Assembly: GCA_045577655.1 (NCBI GenBank)
Contig: JAZNIU010000003.1
Span: 1-63,657 of the forward strand
Source of the DNA: RGIG7450 sp045577655
GTDB lineage: Bacteria > Bacillota > Clostridia > RUG12999
Length of the DNA stretch: 63,657 nt
Direction of reading: 5' to 3'
The notes under the pieces are model-generated. The model saw only the letters and a list, made by a program, of their open reading frames with translations, did no database searches and was not told the DNA's origin. A program made the translations under genes and the position numbers. Below, piece by piece: positions 15,426 to 24,329 of the stretch (positions are counted from its first letter, which is position 1; each line of letters opens with the position of its first letter).

Positions 15426-16401
15426 CCCACTCTATCGTGCCTATCGGCTTGGGTGTGAGGTCTAAAAGCACACGGTTTATACCGTCAACTTCGTTTGTTA
15501 TTCTTTCGGTTATTTTATGAAGCACGTTGTAAGGAATTTCCTCTATTGTAGCTGTCATAGCATCGGTTGTATTAACCGCTCTTATGATAGCCGGCCAGCC
15601 TTCATATCTTTTACTGTCTTTTACGCCAACACTTTTCATATCGGGCACGGCAATGAAATACTGCCATACTTTGCCGGCAAGACCGCAGATTTCAAACTCT
15701 TCGCGTAGGATTGCATCTGCTTCTCTTAAAGCGTGGAGTCTGTCACGGGTGATTGCACCGAGACATCTGACACCAAGTCCCGGTCCCGGGAATGGCTGAC
15801 GGTAGACCATTTCTTTTGGAAGACCTAAAGCGTCGCCGACAACTCGTACTTCGTCTTTATACAGAAGTTTTACCGGTTCAACAAGTTCCATTTTCATGTC
15901 TTCGGGAAGTCCGCCAACATTGTGGTGAGCTTTTACGCCGTCGCTCTCCAAAATATCGGGATAGATTGTTCCCTGAGCAAGAAAATCAATGCCTTCAAGC
16001 TTTTTAGCTTCTTCGTTAAACACTTCAATGAATTCATTGCCGATAATTTTACGTTTTTTCTCGGGTTCTGCAACACCTGCAAGCAGATTTAAAAATCTGT
16101 CTGTTGCATCAATGTATATAAGATTTGCGTCAAGCTCTTTACCAAAAACTTCAACAACCTGTTCGCTCTCGCCTTTTCTCATAAGCCCATGGTTAACATG
16201 AACACAAACAAGCTGTTTGCCGATTGCTTTGATTAAAAGTGCAGCAACAACAGACGAGTCAACCCCGCCGGAAAGTGCAAGCAGAACTTTTTTGTCTCCC
16301 ACCTGGGTGCGAATTTCTTTAATCTGTTCATCTATGAACGCGTTTGCAAGTTCCACTGTTGTTATTCTTGTCATATTTTCAGGTCTTTTATTGTTTGACA
16401 T
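15421..16401 (-). CDS. guaA: GMP synthase, ATP-pyrophosphatase subunit without the glutaminase domain
   Basis: Converts XMP to GMP using ATP and ammonia. The 326 residues cover only the ATP-PPase domain (P-loop LALSGGVDSSVVAALL, about residues 42-57) and the C-terminal dimerisation domain (RQPFPGPGLGVRCLG; ending LTPKPIGTIEWE). The N-terminal glutamine amidotransferase present in the usual protein of about 510 residues is absent, as in archaeal GuaAB-type enzymes, so ammonia must come from a separate subunit or free in the cell. No glutaminase gene is in this window. The start is ATG behind ACGGAGG. It is 23 bp behind the CofE-like gene. Confidence 0.92.
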   Translation of the reverse strand: MSNNKRPENMTRITTVELANAFIDEQIKEIRTQVGDKKVLLALSGGVDSSVVAALLIKAIGKQLVCVHVNHGLMRKGESEQVVEVFGKELDANLIYIDATDRFLNLLAGVAEPEKKRKIIGNEFIEVFNEEAKKLEGIDFLAQGTIYPDILESDGVKAHHNVGGLPEDMKMELVEPVKLLYKDEVRVVGDALGLPKEMVYRQPFPGPGLGVRCLGAITRDRLHALREADAILREEFEICGLAGKVWQYFIAVPDMKSVGVKDSKRYEGWPAIIRAVNTTDAMTATIEEIPYNVLHKITERITNEVDGINRVLLDLTPKPIGTIEWE

Positions 16402-16424
16402 AGCTTTTTCCTCCGTAAACATTC

Positions 16425-17621
16425 TTAGTTTGTATAGTTATCAAAATAGCCCTGAACAAGAACAACAGGAGTTCCTTTATCCCCCGAGCCGCTTGTAAGG
16501 TCGCAAAGCGAACCTATAAGGTCGGTGAACTGACGAGGTGTTGTCCCCTGTGCCGCCATATTTCCCACAAGGTTGTCCCCTTTTGCTTTAATACTTTCGG
16601 AAATAGCTTTTTTAAGCTCGTCACCCTTAAGGTCTTTATAGTCGTTATCTGCAAGATATTTAAGTTTAAGTTCGTTAGGTGTTCCAACAAGCCCGTCTGT
16701 ATACGCCGGAGAAACTACCGGGTCTGCAAGCTCCCAGATTTTGCCCTGAGGGTCTTTGAACGCACCATCGCCATATACCATAACTTCCACCTTTTTGCCG
16801 GTAGCATCAAACACTTTTTTCTGAATATCAAACACAAGGTCGCGGCAGTCGCGCGGGAAAAGTTTTATTTTGTCTTCAGTTGATTTGTTTGAACCTAAAA
16901 GACCATATTTTTCGTTATAACCGCTGCCGTTTACCGGTGCATTTAAAATTTCGTCAAGTCCTAAAACAACTTTTGCGCCTGCAGCTTTTAAAATGCGTTT
17001 TGTGCGGGCACGGGTGTGGATGTCGCAAGTTAAAACACAGTCTGTATAATTTAATATCGCTTTTGCCTGATTTGCAAAAACAACTTCAACTTCTGCTCCA
17101 CATTCACGGATTATGTTTGCATAATATTCAACATAGTCAATACCTGTAAACTCGTGAATAGGTGCACCGAAAACCTCTCTGTATCTTTCAAGAGAAAGAA
17201 CGTCTGAATAGGGGTTAATTCCCGCCTCATCAATTTTGTCAAGACTTACAAGCCCGTTTCCAACCTCGTCAGACGGGTAGCTGAGCATGAGAACAATTTT
17301 CTCCGCTGCTTTTGCAATTCCTCTTAAACAAATTGCAAAACGGTTTCTGGAAAGTATCGGAAAAATAACACCAACAGTTTTCCCACCCATTTTATTTTTA
17401 ATGTCTGCGGCAATATCATCAACAGTGGCATAGTTGCCCTGCGCTCTTGCAACAATTGATTCTGTAATGGAAATTACATCTTTTTCACGAATGTCAAAAC
17501 CTTCGCATTCTGCTGCTTCAAGCACGCTGTCTGTAACAATAGCCGCCAGGTCGTCTCCCTCTCTGATTATGGGGCAACGGATACCTCTGGACACTGTTCC
17601 TGTTCTTCTTTCTTTTTCCAT
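16425..17621 (-). CDS. CofE-like protein (coenzyme F420-0:L-glutamate ligase family)
   Basis: A 398-residue protein with the fold of F420-0 gamma-glutamyl ligase: the N-terminal part has the DVISITESIVARAQG segment, and the central CDIHTRARTKRILKAAG and GSNKSTEDKIKLFPRD are conserved in clostridial homologues. True CofE adds glutamate to F420-0. Nothing else here suggests F420 synthesis, and Clostridia generally lack it, so another acid-amino ligase reaction is likely (inference). It probably forms a two-gene operon with the glutaminase-less GMP synthase. The ATG follows AGGAAGTGA. Confidence 0.82.
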   Translation of the reverse strand: MEKERRTGTVSRGIRCPIIREGDDLAAIVTDSVLEAAECEGFDIREKDVISITESIVARAQGNYATVDDIAADIKNKMGGKTVGVIFPILSRNRFAICLRGIAKAAEKIVLMLSYPSDEVGNGLVSLDKIDEAGINPYSDVLSLERYREVFGAPIHEFTGIDYVEYYANIIRECGAEVEVVFANQAKAILNYTDCVLTCDIHTRARTKRILKAAGAKVVLGLDEILNAPVNGSGYNEKYGLLGSNKSTEDKIKLFPRDCRDLVFDIQKKVFDATGKKVEVMVYGDGAFKDPQGKIWELADPVVSPAYTDGLVGTPNELKLKYLADNDYKDLKGDELKKAISESIKAKGDNLVGNMAAQGTTPRQFTDLIGSLCDLTSGSGDKGTPVVLVQGYFDNYTN

Positions 17622-17684
17622 AAAGCAATCACTTCCTAAAATATATAAGATTAAATTTTAAACTATAATAAAAAACACCTTTAT

Positions 17685-17713
17685 AATATACCACTTTTTT
17701 ACAAAATATTCAA
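17685..17713 (-). promoter_or_regulatory. Promoter of the cofE-like/guaA pair
   Basis: On the minus strand: TTGAAT, 17 bp, TATATT, immediately beyond the metH stop codon; no terminator separates metH from it. Confidence 0.65.
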
Positions 17714-17720
17714 TAGGAAA

Positions 17721-20102
17721 TTAAGATTTTTTTAATTTTTCTGCAAATCTTACCATTTCCATAGCATCAGCAGCATATTTATCTGCACCTATTGCTGAGG
17801 CATATTCCTCGGTCAAAACGGCTCCGCCCACAACCACCGGACAGTCCGGCTTTTTCTCTTTCATCAGTTTGATGGTTTCCTCCATAGCGGGAACTGTTGT
17901 GGTCATAAGAGCACTCAGTCCCACAATTGCAGCATTTGATTTTACCGCCTCGCTCACAATAGTTTCAGGGGGCACATCTTTTCCAAGGTCTATAACCTTG
18001 TACCCATAATTTTCCATCAGAAGTTTTACAATGTTTTTGCCGATATCGTGGATGTCCCCTTTTACTGTCGCAAGAACAACCGGGCCTTTTTCCGCACTGC
18101 TATTTTCTGCAGACATTGAATTTTTTATTTCTTCAAACGCCCACTTTGCTGCTTCTGCGCTCATCAGCAGTTGCGGCAGATAGAGCTTTTTCTGTTCGTA
18201 ACTTACGCCCACTTTATCAAGTGCCGGAACAATTTTGTTTGCAACTATATCCATAGCATCCATACTTGTTAAAAGTCTGGCAGTTTCTGCTGCGGCATTT
18301 TCCTTCAACCCTTTTATAATGCAGTTTTCAAGGTCCTGCGGCACATCTTTTGAAATGCTATCGTTCCCCTTTTCGCCAAAAGAATCGGAAAACTCAATAT
18401 ATTCAGCAAAATTTTCATCAAGCCCCGCAAGTGCACAATATGAGTGATAGGTTTTAAGCATACTGTCTGAATAGGGGTTCATAATGGCACCGGAAAGCCC
18501 TTTCTGCAGTGCCATAGCAAAAAATGTACTGTTTATGCTGTCCCTTTCGGGCAAACCGAAAGATATATTCGAAACCCCGAGCGACGTATGACAACCCATC
18601 TTATTTTTAATTATTTCAAGCGAGTTTAAAGTTGTTTCTGCAGCTTTTGCGTCCGCACTCACCGCCATTGCAAGAGTATCAAATATAATATCTTTTGGAT
18701 ATATGCCATATTTTTTTGCTTCACAAAGTATTTTTTCTGCAATTTTCACTCTGCCCGAAACACTGTTTGGAATTCCGTTTTCGTCAAGCGTGAGCGCAAC
18801 AACAAGACCGCCATATTTTTTCACAAGCGGGAAAACCTTGTCCATACTTTCTTTTTTGCCGTTAACGGAATTTATCATTGCTTTGCCGTTATATCTGCGA
18901 AGTGCAGATTCCATCGCATCAACATCCGACGTGTCTATCTGAAGAGGCAGATTTATAACCGGCTGAATTTCGCACACAGCGCGGGTCAGCATTTCTTTTT
19001 CGTCAATTCCCGGCATACCTACATTAACGTCAAGTATATGTGCGCCCTTTTCCTGCTGGTTTATACCTTCTCTTAAGATATAACCTATATCATTTTCCAG
19101 CAGTGCTTCTTTAAATCTTTTCTTGCCTGTGGGGTTTATTCTTTCGCCTATCAACACCGGTTTTTTATCAAAGCTGACAGTATGCGTGTAGGAAGAAGCC
19201 CAGGTAAGATTTTTTTCTGTTATTTCCTTTGCTTTAACACCCGAAACCGCTTTTGAAAGTGCTTCTATATATTCTGGCGTTGTTCCGCAGCATCCGCCCA
19301 GAACTCGTGCGCCCGATTCTGCAAGTTTTTTTACTTCCTCCGCAAATTCTTCCGGCAGAACGTCATATCTCGTTTTTCCGTTTTCATTTTTGGGAAGTCC
19401 CGCATTTGGTTTTATAATTACGGGAACTGAAGCACATTTTAACATTTTAAGTATTACTTCCGACAGTGCTTTGGGACCCAGCGAGCAGTTCGCTCCAACA
19501 GCATTTGCGCCCATAGCTTCAAGCATGCACACCATAGCTTCAGGACTTGCTCCTGTCATAAGTTTTCCGTCTGCTCCGTAGGCGTTGGAAACAAACACCG
19601 GCAGGTTGCAGTTTTCTTTTGCTGCAAGAAGTGCTGCTTTTGTTTCGTAGCTGTCGTTCATTGTTTCAATGAACACAAGGTCAGCGCCATATTTTGCACC
19701 CAGTTTTATTGTATTTGCAAAAAGGCTCACTGCCTCTTCAAAATCAAAATCTCCGTAAGGTTTTAAAAGTTTGCCGGACGGTCCGACATCAAGTGCAACA
19801 AACTTATTTTGTCTGCCTTTTGAAAGTTCTGCCGCTCTGCGGGCATTTTTCATCGCCGCTTCTATGATTTTTTCAAGTTTTTCTTCCGGAAACTTTAAAA
19901 TATTTGCACCAAAAGTGTTGGTACAGACAACATTGCTGCCTGCATCAAAATAAGCCTTGTGAATATCGCAGATAATGTCCGGATGGGACAGATTCCATTC
20001 TTCGGGAAACTCGCCGGGTTTAAGCCCTTTGCTTTGAAGCATGGTGCCCATACTGCCATCTAAAATAACTATATTATTTTTAAGAAAAGATAAAATGTCC
20101 AT
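17721..20102 (-). CDS. metH: Cobalamin-dependent methionine synthase, without reactivation domain
   Basis: Transfers a methyl group from methyltetrahydrofolate through cobalamin to homocysteine. The 793 residues contain a homocysteine domain (about 1-290; start GSMGTMLQSKG; zinc cysteines in GANCSLGP and GGCCGTTPEY), a pterin domain (about 310-560; LIGERINPTGKKRF), the cobalamin cap helices and the B12 domain (about 665-793; DIHDIGKNIV with the lower-ligand His). The C-terminal SAM-binding reactivation domain of E. coli MetH is missing here and is encoded by the gene just upstream. Start and stop overlap (TAATG). Its cofactor supply is probably the riboswitch-controlled uptake operon. Confidence 0.96.
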   Translation of the reverse strand: MDILSFLKNNIVILDGSMGTMLQSKGLKPGEFPEEWNLSHPDIICDIHKAYFDAGSNVVCTNTFGANILKFPEEKLEKIIEAAMKNARRAAELSKGRQNKFVALDVGPSGKLLKPYGDFDFEEAVSLFANTIKLGAKYGADLVFIETMNDSYETKAALLAAKENCNLPVFVSNAYGADGKLMTGASPEAMVCMLEAMGANAVGANCSLGPKALSEVILKMLKCASVPVIIKPNAGLPKNENGKTRYDVLPEEFAEEVKKLAESGARVLGGCCGTTPEYIEALSKAVSGVKAKEITEKNLTWASSYTHTVSFDKKPVLIGERINPTGKKRFKEALLENDIGYILREGINQQEKGAHILDVNVGMPGIDEKEMLTRAVCEIQPVINLPLQIDTSDVDAMESALRRYNGKAMINSVNGKKESMDKVFPLVKKYGGLVVALTLDENGIPNSVSGRVKIAEKILCEAKKYGIYPKDIIFDTLAMAVSADAKAAETTLNSLEIIKNKMGCHTSLGVSNISFGLPERDSINSTFFAMALQKGLSGAIMNPYSDSMLKTYHSYCALAGLDENFAEYIEFSDSFGEKGNDSISKDVPQDLENCIIKGLKENAAAETARLLTSMDAMDIVANKIVPALDKVGVSYEQKKLYLPQLLMSAEAAKWAFEEIKNSMSAENSSAEKGPVVLATVKGDIHDIGKNIVKLLMENYGYKVIDLGKDVPPETIVSEAVKSNAAIVGLSALMTTTVPAMEETIKLMKEKKPDCPVVVGGAVLTEEYASAIGADKYAADAMEMVRFAEKLKKS

Positions 20103-20677
20103 TATTTTCTCCCACCTATACCAACTATTGCCGTAACCGATTTTGTCGGCGACATGAGCATACTTTCATTCAGCGACAGTCCTATTTTTCTTGAACAGTC
20201 AAGCAGAGCGAAAATCTCCTTCTGACAGCCAATATTAAAATCGCCATAACCCGGGCTAATCCGCGGAAAAACCTTGCAAAACTCTTTTTTAAGGTCATCA
20301 CAAAAAGCGTCACAAAGTGTTTCTATTCTTTCAGCGCCTATTGCCTGAAAAACAACCGCTTTCGCAGCCGATATACTGCTGTATTTTGCTATCAGCCTGT
20401 CAGGCAAAATACCAACTGTAGCTGCAAACAGAACAATATTTTCGCAGTCTGAAAGGCATTTTTTTACTGTGCTGCTTTCGGCTATCCATTTTTGTACCAT
20501 TTCATTTTCTACATGCAAATTAAGATAGCACACCCGCATATCCGGCAAACTGCCAAGCTCTGAAATGCACTCGTCAACAAGCTCTTTTATGGCAGGATCT
20601 TCCCCCGTCATTCCAAGATACCTGAAAATTTCTTTTTTGTTATATTCCGGTTCCGCATAATTTTTAATAAAAACCAT
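20102..20677 (-). CDS. Methionine synthase reactivation-domain protein
   Basis: A 191-residue stand-alone version of the MetH activation domain, which in the one-piece enzyme binds SAM and remethylates oxidised cobalamin. Visible family features are the AAKAVVFQAIGAERIE helix and the RISPGYGDFNIGCQKEIF segment, which contains the conserved R-x-S-P-G-Y-G sequence. It is coupled by one-base overlaps to metF upstream and metH downstream, so the three proteins should be made together. Split MetH systems of this kind are known in Thermotoga and many Clostridia. Confidence 0.88.
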   Translation of the reverse strand: MVFIKNYAEPEYNKKEIFRYLGMTGEDPAIKELVDECISELGSLPDMRVCYLNLHVENEMVQKWIAESSTVKKCLSDCENIVLFAATVGILPDRLIAKYSSISAAKAVVFQAIGAERIETLCDAFCDDLKKEFCKVFPRISPGYGDFNIGCQKEIFALLDCSRKIGLSLNESMLMSPTKSVTAIVGIGGRK

Positions 20678-21555
20678 TATTTCCCCAAAATATCCGACAG
20701 GTTGCTCTGTATTTTCCGTGCAACCTCCGGTTTGTTCATTGAATAAACATGAACATTTGTAATATTATTTGCAAAAAGGTCGATAATCTGGTCGGTAGAA
20801 TAAGCAATACCCGCCTGCATCATAGCTGCTGGGTCATGACCAAATTTATCTACAAGACTTTTAAATCTTCGGGGCATAAAAGAACCGGAAAGCTTTATTG
20901 CTCGTTCAATTTGATTTGCATTTGTAATTGGCATAATTCCTGCAACAACGGGAACTGTTATCCCCGCTTCTCTTATTTTATACAGAAAATTATACAAAAG
21001 ATTATTATCAAAAAACATCTGGGTTGTTAAAAAATCGCACCCTGCATCCACTTTTTCTTTTAGATGTTTTATATCTTCCTTCTGATTTTTGCTTTCGGGA
21101 TGAATTTCGGGGTAGCAGGCTCCGCCAATGCACAAATCCTTGTCATTTTCTCTCAGCTCGCGGACAAGGTCAACAGCATATTTATAGTCCCATTCATCTT
21201 TGTTTGCACTGTCCATACCCTCCGGAATATCTCCTCTTAACGCCATAACATTTTTTATTCCGGCACGTTTGATTTCGTCGATTCTTTCGCAGACAGTCTG
21301 TTTGGAAGATGAAACACAGGTAAGATGTGCAAGAGTGGAAACACCATATCTGTCTTTTATATTTTTTGCAATATCCAGGGTATATTTGCTTGTGCCGCCG
21401 CCAGCTCCGTATGTAACGCTCATAAAAGCAGGTTTAAGGCGTGCAATTTCCTCTGTTGCCTCTTTCACACTTTCGAAGGAACTGTCTGTTTTGGGCGGAA
21501 AAACTTCAAAAGATAATGACAGTTCATCCTTTTTCAAATAGTCTGATAATTTCAT
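20677..21555 (-). CDS. metF: 5,10-methylenetetrahydrofolate reductase
   Basis: Flavoprotein that makes methyltetrahydrofolate, the methyl donor for MetH. The 292 residues form the usual TIM barrel: SFEVFPPKTD near the N-terminus, SVTYGAGG, LAHLTCVS and the GGACYPEIHPES motif. The length is typical. The ATG follows GAGGGTGAAA, and the gene lies between the radical SAM gene (28 bp upstream) and the reactivation-domain gene. Confidence 0.95.
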   Translation of the reverse strand: MKLSDYLKKDELSLSFEVFPPKTDSSFESVKEATEEIARLKPAFMSVTYGAGGGTSKYTLDIAKNIKDRYGVSTLAHLTCVSSSKQTVCERIDEIKRAGIKNVMALRGDIPEGMDSANKDEWDYKYAVDLVRELRENDKDLCIGGACYPEIHPESKNQKEDIKHLKEKVDAGCDFLTTQMFFDNNLLYNFLYKIREAGITVPVVAGIMPITNANQIERAIKLSGSFMPRRFKSLVDKFGHDPAAMMQAGIAYSTDQIIDLFANNITNVHVYSMNKPEVARKIQSNLSDILGK

Positions 21556-21583
21556 GGTTTCACCCTCTTTAAAAGATATATAA

Positions 21584-23185
21584 TCACTGTAATTTATCCG
21601 GTTTACCTACTTTTTTGTCAGGATATGACACAAGATAAGTCTCCCCTTTAAAAGAATATGCTTTGACGTGTTTGTGTCTTTCGGAAAATTTTACTTTTGA
21701 CAGTTTTGGAAATTCTGCCGAAATGTCATCTTCCGACAAATAAAGGTTAAGCTTTTTCTTGTCAACTTTTCCGCCCTCGTCAAGCCACGAGGGGTTGTTT
21801 CCCCCACGGCAACTTAAAAAATAATCTTTTAAAAGCTCTTTTTCAAGCCCAATCCTGCAGACAAACCCGTAGAGATTTTCAAACCTTGTGCTTTTTTGTG
21901 CAGGAGCGTTAAGAAACCCTTTTTCAAGCATATAGTCGCTCAGCTTTTCAAAAAAGTCAAATGGGGTATCATATTTGGAAATAAGCTTTTGCTCGCTGAA
22001 TTTAAGCATTCCCGAGTTATGATATATGTCAAGAACAGCTTCAATGTTTTTAAGTTTTATAACATCTTCCATACTGAGATATTTGTTCGAAATAATCTCG
22101 TATGGTGCAAACTCGTCATAAACCATTTTATGTTCCTGCGCCACCTTGCTTATATCTGTCCCGGGAAGCACTTTCAAAAAGCCAAGTTGCAGCTCGTCCG
22201 GTCCAAGTGAAAAAGCAAAATTAAAGCTTTCTTTAAAGCTTTCAATATCCTCATAGGGCAGCCCTGCTATCAAATCAAGATGCACCACTGTGCCCGTCTT
22301 TTTTATACTTTTTATGTTCTTTTCAACAAGGTCAAAATCGCACTTTCTGCTGACTGCCGCAAGCGTCTTTTCATTTCTGCTCTGCAGCCCTGCTTCAAGC
22401 CGCACTTTTCCCTCTTTCATATTTGCAAGAACAGATATAAACCGGTCGTCTATACTGTCCGGATTTATTTCCAGATGAAACTGTGTGTCGCCTTTTAACT
22501 CATTTATAATCTCCAGGAGTTTTATGCTTCTTTTAATGTCCGAATTAAATGTTCTGTCAACAAATTTTACAAGCTTTACATTTGCCTCCGCAAACCTTTC
22601 AAGCTCGGCCTGCACCTGTTCCACCGGCTTGTATCTTACTCCCTTGTCTATACAGGAAAGACAATAGCTGCAGTTATAGGGGCACCCTCTTGAGCTTTCA
22701 TAATAGAAAATGCGTTCGGATTCTTTTAAATCCTCGTCACTGTAGATAAACCCAATTTCCGAAAGGTCTGTTTTTTCTCCCACAATTACCTTGTCGCAAA
22801 TACCGTTTTTCACAAGTTCAAAAGTGGCTTTTTCTCCCTCTCCCGAAATTATGTGGTCTATAAAAGTATTTTCATTCAGAATTTTTTCGGCGTTGCAATA
22901 TGCCTCCGGTCCGCCAAGAACAATTTTTCGGTCCGGGCAGGCTTTTTTCACTGTCTGAGCAAGTTTTAAGATATATTCTGAGTTCCATATATAGCAGGAA
23001 AACGCAACATATTTCGACGATATGGAAACAATTTTTGCAGCAGCTCTGTGCATTTCCTCCTTGTCAGTAAGCTCCACAATATGAGAAGAAAGCCCTCTCT
23101 TTTCTATGTAGTATTTTATGCTTCTGACAGCAGGGTTTGTATGAATATATTTTGAGTTAACCGCTACAAAAACTATATCCGTCAT
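21584..23185 (-). CDS. B12-binding-domain radical SAM protein (DUF4080 type)
   Basis: A 533-residue iron-sulfur enzyme of unknown substrate. An N-terminal Rossmann-like cobalamin-binding domain (about 1-130; KIVLGGPEAYCN) precedes a radical SAM core with Cys168, Cys172 and Cys175 (RGCPYNCSYC) and the later LDLIAGLPYE segment. The C-terminal region resembles DUF4080. Related proteins often do methylations or thiomethylations, but none can be assigned here. The gene overlaps tadA by 4 bp (ATGA) and precedes metF, so cobalamin, SAM and methyl metabolism share one transcript. Confidence 0.87.
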   Translation of the reverse strand: MTDIVFVAVNSKYIHTNPAVRSIKYYIEKRGLSSHIVELTDKEEMHRAAAKIVSISSKYVAFSCYIWNSEYILKLAQTVKKACPDRKIVLGGPEAYCNAEKILNENTFIDHIISGEGEKATFELVKNGICDKVIVGEKTDLSEIGFIYSDEDLKESERIFYYESSRGCPYNCSYCLSCIDKGVRYKPVEQVQAELERFAEANVKLVKFVDRTFNSDIKRSIKLLEIINELKGDTQFHLEINPDSIDDRFISVLANMKEGKVRLEAGLQSRNEKTLAAVSRKCDFDLVEKNIKSIKKTGTVVHLDLIAGLPYEDIESFKESFNFAFSLGPDELQLGFLKVLPGTDISKVAQEHKMVYDEFAPYEIISNKYLSMEDVIKLKNIEAVLDIYHNSGMLKFSEQKLISKYDTPFDFFEKLSDYMLEKGFLNAPAQKSTRFENLYGFVCRIGLEKELLKDYFLSCRGGNNPSWLDEGGKVDKKKLNLYLSEDDISAEFPKLSKVKFSERHKHVKAYSFKGETYLVSYPDKKVGKPDKLQ

Positions 23186-23640
23186 CTTTTCTCCTTAAAA
23201 AAAACTGTTAAAAGTTTTTTGCACTTTTCTTCCATAACTCCGCCTTCAAACAATACTTTGTGCGGAAATTTGTAATCATAAAACAAATTAAAAACAGAGC
23301 CCACCGCTCCACTTTTATCTTCGTAAGCACCAAAGGTAACCTTGCGGAGTCTTGCCTGTAGAATTGCACCGGCACACATGGGGCAAGGCTCAAGTGTAAC
23401 ATAAATGTCGCACCCGTCAAGAAAAGGTGTGCCCAGTTTTTCGCAGGCTTTTGAAATTGCTTCCGTTTCAGCATGAGAAACTGCCTGTTTTTCTTTTTCT
23501 CTTATGTTTCTACCTCTCGCAATAATTTCTCCATCTTTTACAATAACTGCACCAACCGGAACATCTTCCGTTTCAAAGCAAAGCATTGCCTCTTTCAGCG
23601 CCTCTTCCATATAAAAATTTTTATCTTTCATTTCCGGCAC
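23182..23640 (-). CDS. tadA: tRNA-specific adenosine deaminase
   Basis: Deaminates adenosine-34 to inosine in tRNA-Arg. The zinc-dependent deaminase motifs are present: HAETEAIS (His ligand and catalytic Glu) at about residue 56 and PCPMCAGAI (two Cys ligands) at about 87. The 152 residues are the usual length. The frame opens with GTG directly after the upstream stop codon; an ATG three codons later is an alternative start. Confidence 0.93.
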   Translation of the reverse strand: MPEMKDKNFYMEEALKEAMLCFETEDVPVGAVIVKDGEIIARGRNIREKEKQAVSHAETEAISKACEKLGTPFLDGCDIYVTLEPCPMCAGAILQARLRKVTFGAYEDKSGAVGSVFNLFYDYKFPHKVLFEGGVMEEKCKKLLTVFFKEKR

Positions 23641-24216
23641 CTATATCTCGTCCAGAGTGAGCGAATATGCAGGTATAAAGTTTTCTATGAAATAGTCTGC
23701 TTCGGGGCAAGCCATCTTTTTCAGCGATTTAAGCGTTGCCTCTTTTGCTTTTGAAAACTCTTTATTGCCGGCATTTTCTTCCTCTATGCACTTTGTATAT
23801 GCCGACAGCTTGTCCGCTGCTTTTACAAGTTTGTTTATTTCCTTGTCATCGCAGAAAAATATTTCTTGGTACACTATTTTGAATTCTTCCGGCAATTTTT
23901 CAAGAAGCTTGTTTTTAGCAGCATCTTCTATGTCCTTATATGCATTTATAATCTCTGTATTTTTATATTTAACGGGCGTTGGCATATCTCCTGTTATAAT
24001 TTCGCTCATATCGTGATAAATTGCAATAAGAGCCGTTTTTTCGGGGGAAATACTACCGCCAAAAATTTGGTTGTTTATAACGGCAAGAGCATGCGCTATC
24101 ATGCTCACTTCCAGACTGTGCTGACTTATGTTTTCCTGATAGGTATTTCGCATAAGTCCCCATCTGTTAATGAATTTCATCCTCGATGCCATTGCAAAAA
24201 AACTTTTACTGTTCAT
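23641..24216 (-). CDS. HD-domain 5'-deoxynucleotidase, YfbR-like
   Basis: A 191-residue metal-dependent phosphohydrolase. The HD signature is spread as SQHSLEVSMIAHAL, IYHDMSEIITGD and the later KAADKLSAY, which matches YfbR, an enzyme that dephosphorylates deoxyribonucleoside 5'-monophosphates. It is the first gene of the tadA-radical SAM-metF-metH transcript and has a consensus promoter. ATG follows GGAAGTGAGG. Confidence 0.88.
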   Translation of the reverse strand: MNSKSFFAMASRMKFINRWGLMRNTYQENISQHSLEVSMIAHALAVINNQIFGGSISPEKTALIAIYHDMSEIITGDMPTPVKYKNTEIINAYKDIEDAAKNKLLEKLPEEFKIVYQEIFFCDDKEINKLVKAADKLSAYTKCIEEENAGNKEFSKAKEATLKSLKKMACPEADYFIENFIPAYSLTLDEI

Positions 24217-24238
24217 ATCCTCACTTCCTTATATATTT

Positions 24239-24267
24239 ATAGTACCAATTATGCCCTTTAAAGTCAA
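24239..24267 (-). promoter_or_regulatory. Promoter of the yfbR-to-metH operon
   Basis: On the minus strand: TTGACT, 17 bp, TACTAT, about 20 bp before the yfbR-like start. It lies next to the divergent lplA promoter. Confidence 0.6.
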
Positions 24268-24279
24268 GTAAATTTATTG

Positions 24280-24308
24280 TGGACATATCAATTTTTATGT
24301 GGTATACT
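24280..24308 (+). promoter_or_regulatory. Promoter of lplA
   Basis: TGGACA, 17 bp, TATACT, about 20 bp before the lplA start codon. Confidence 0.6.
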
Positions 24309-24329
24309 TATACCCGACAGGTGATTATT

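Noticed and set aside
23208..23474. Minus-strand frame inside tadA
   Set aside because: It overlaps tadA in another frame and has no family similarity or ribosome site.
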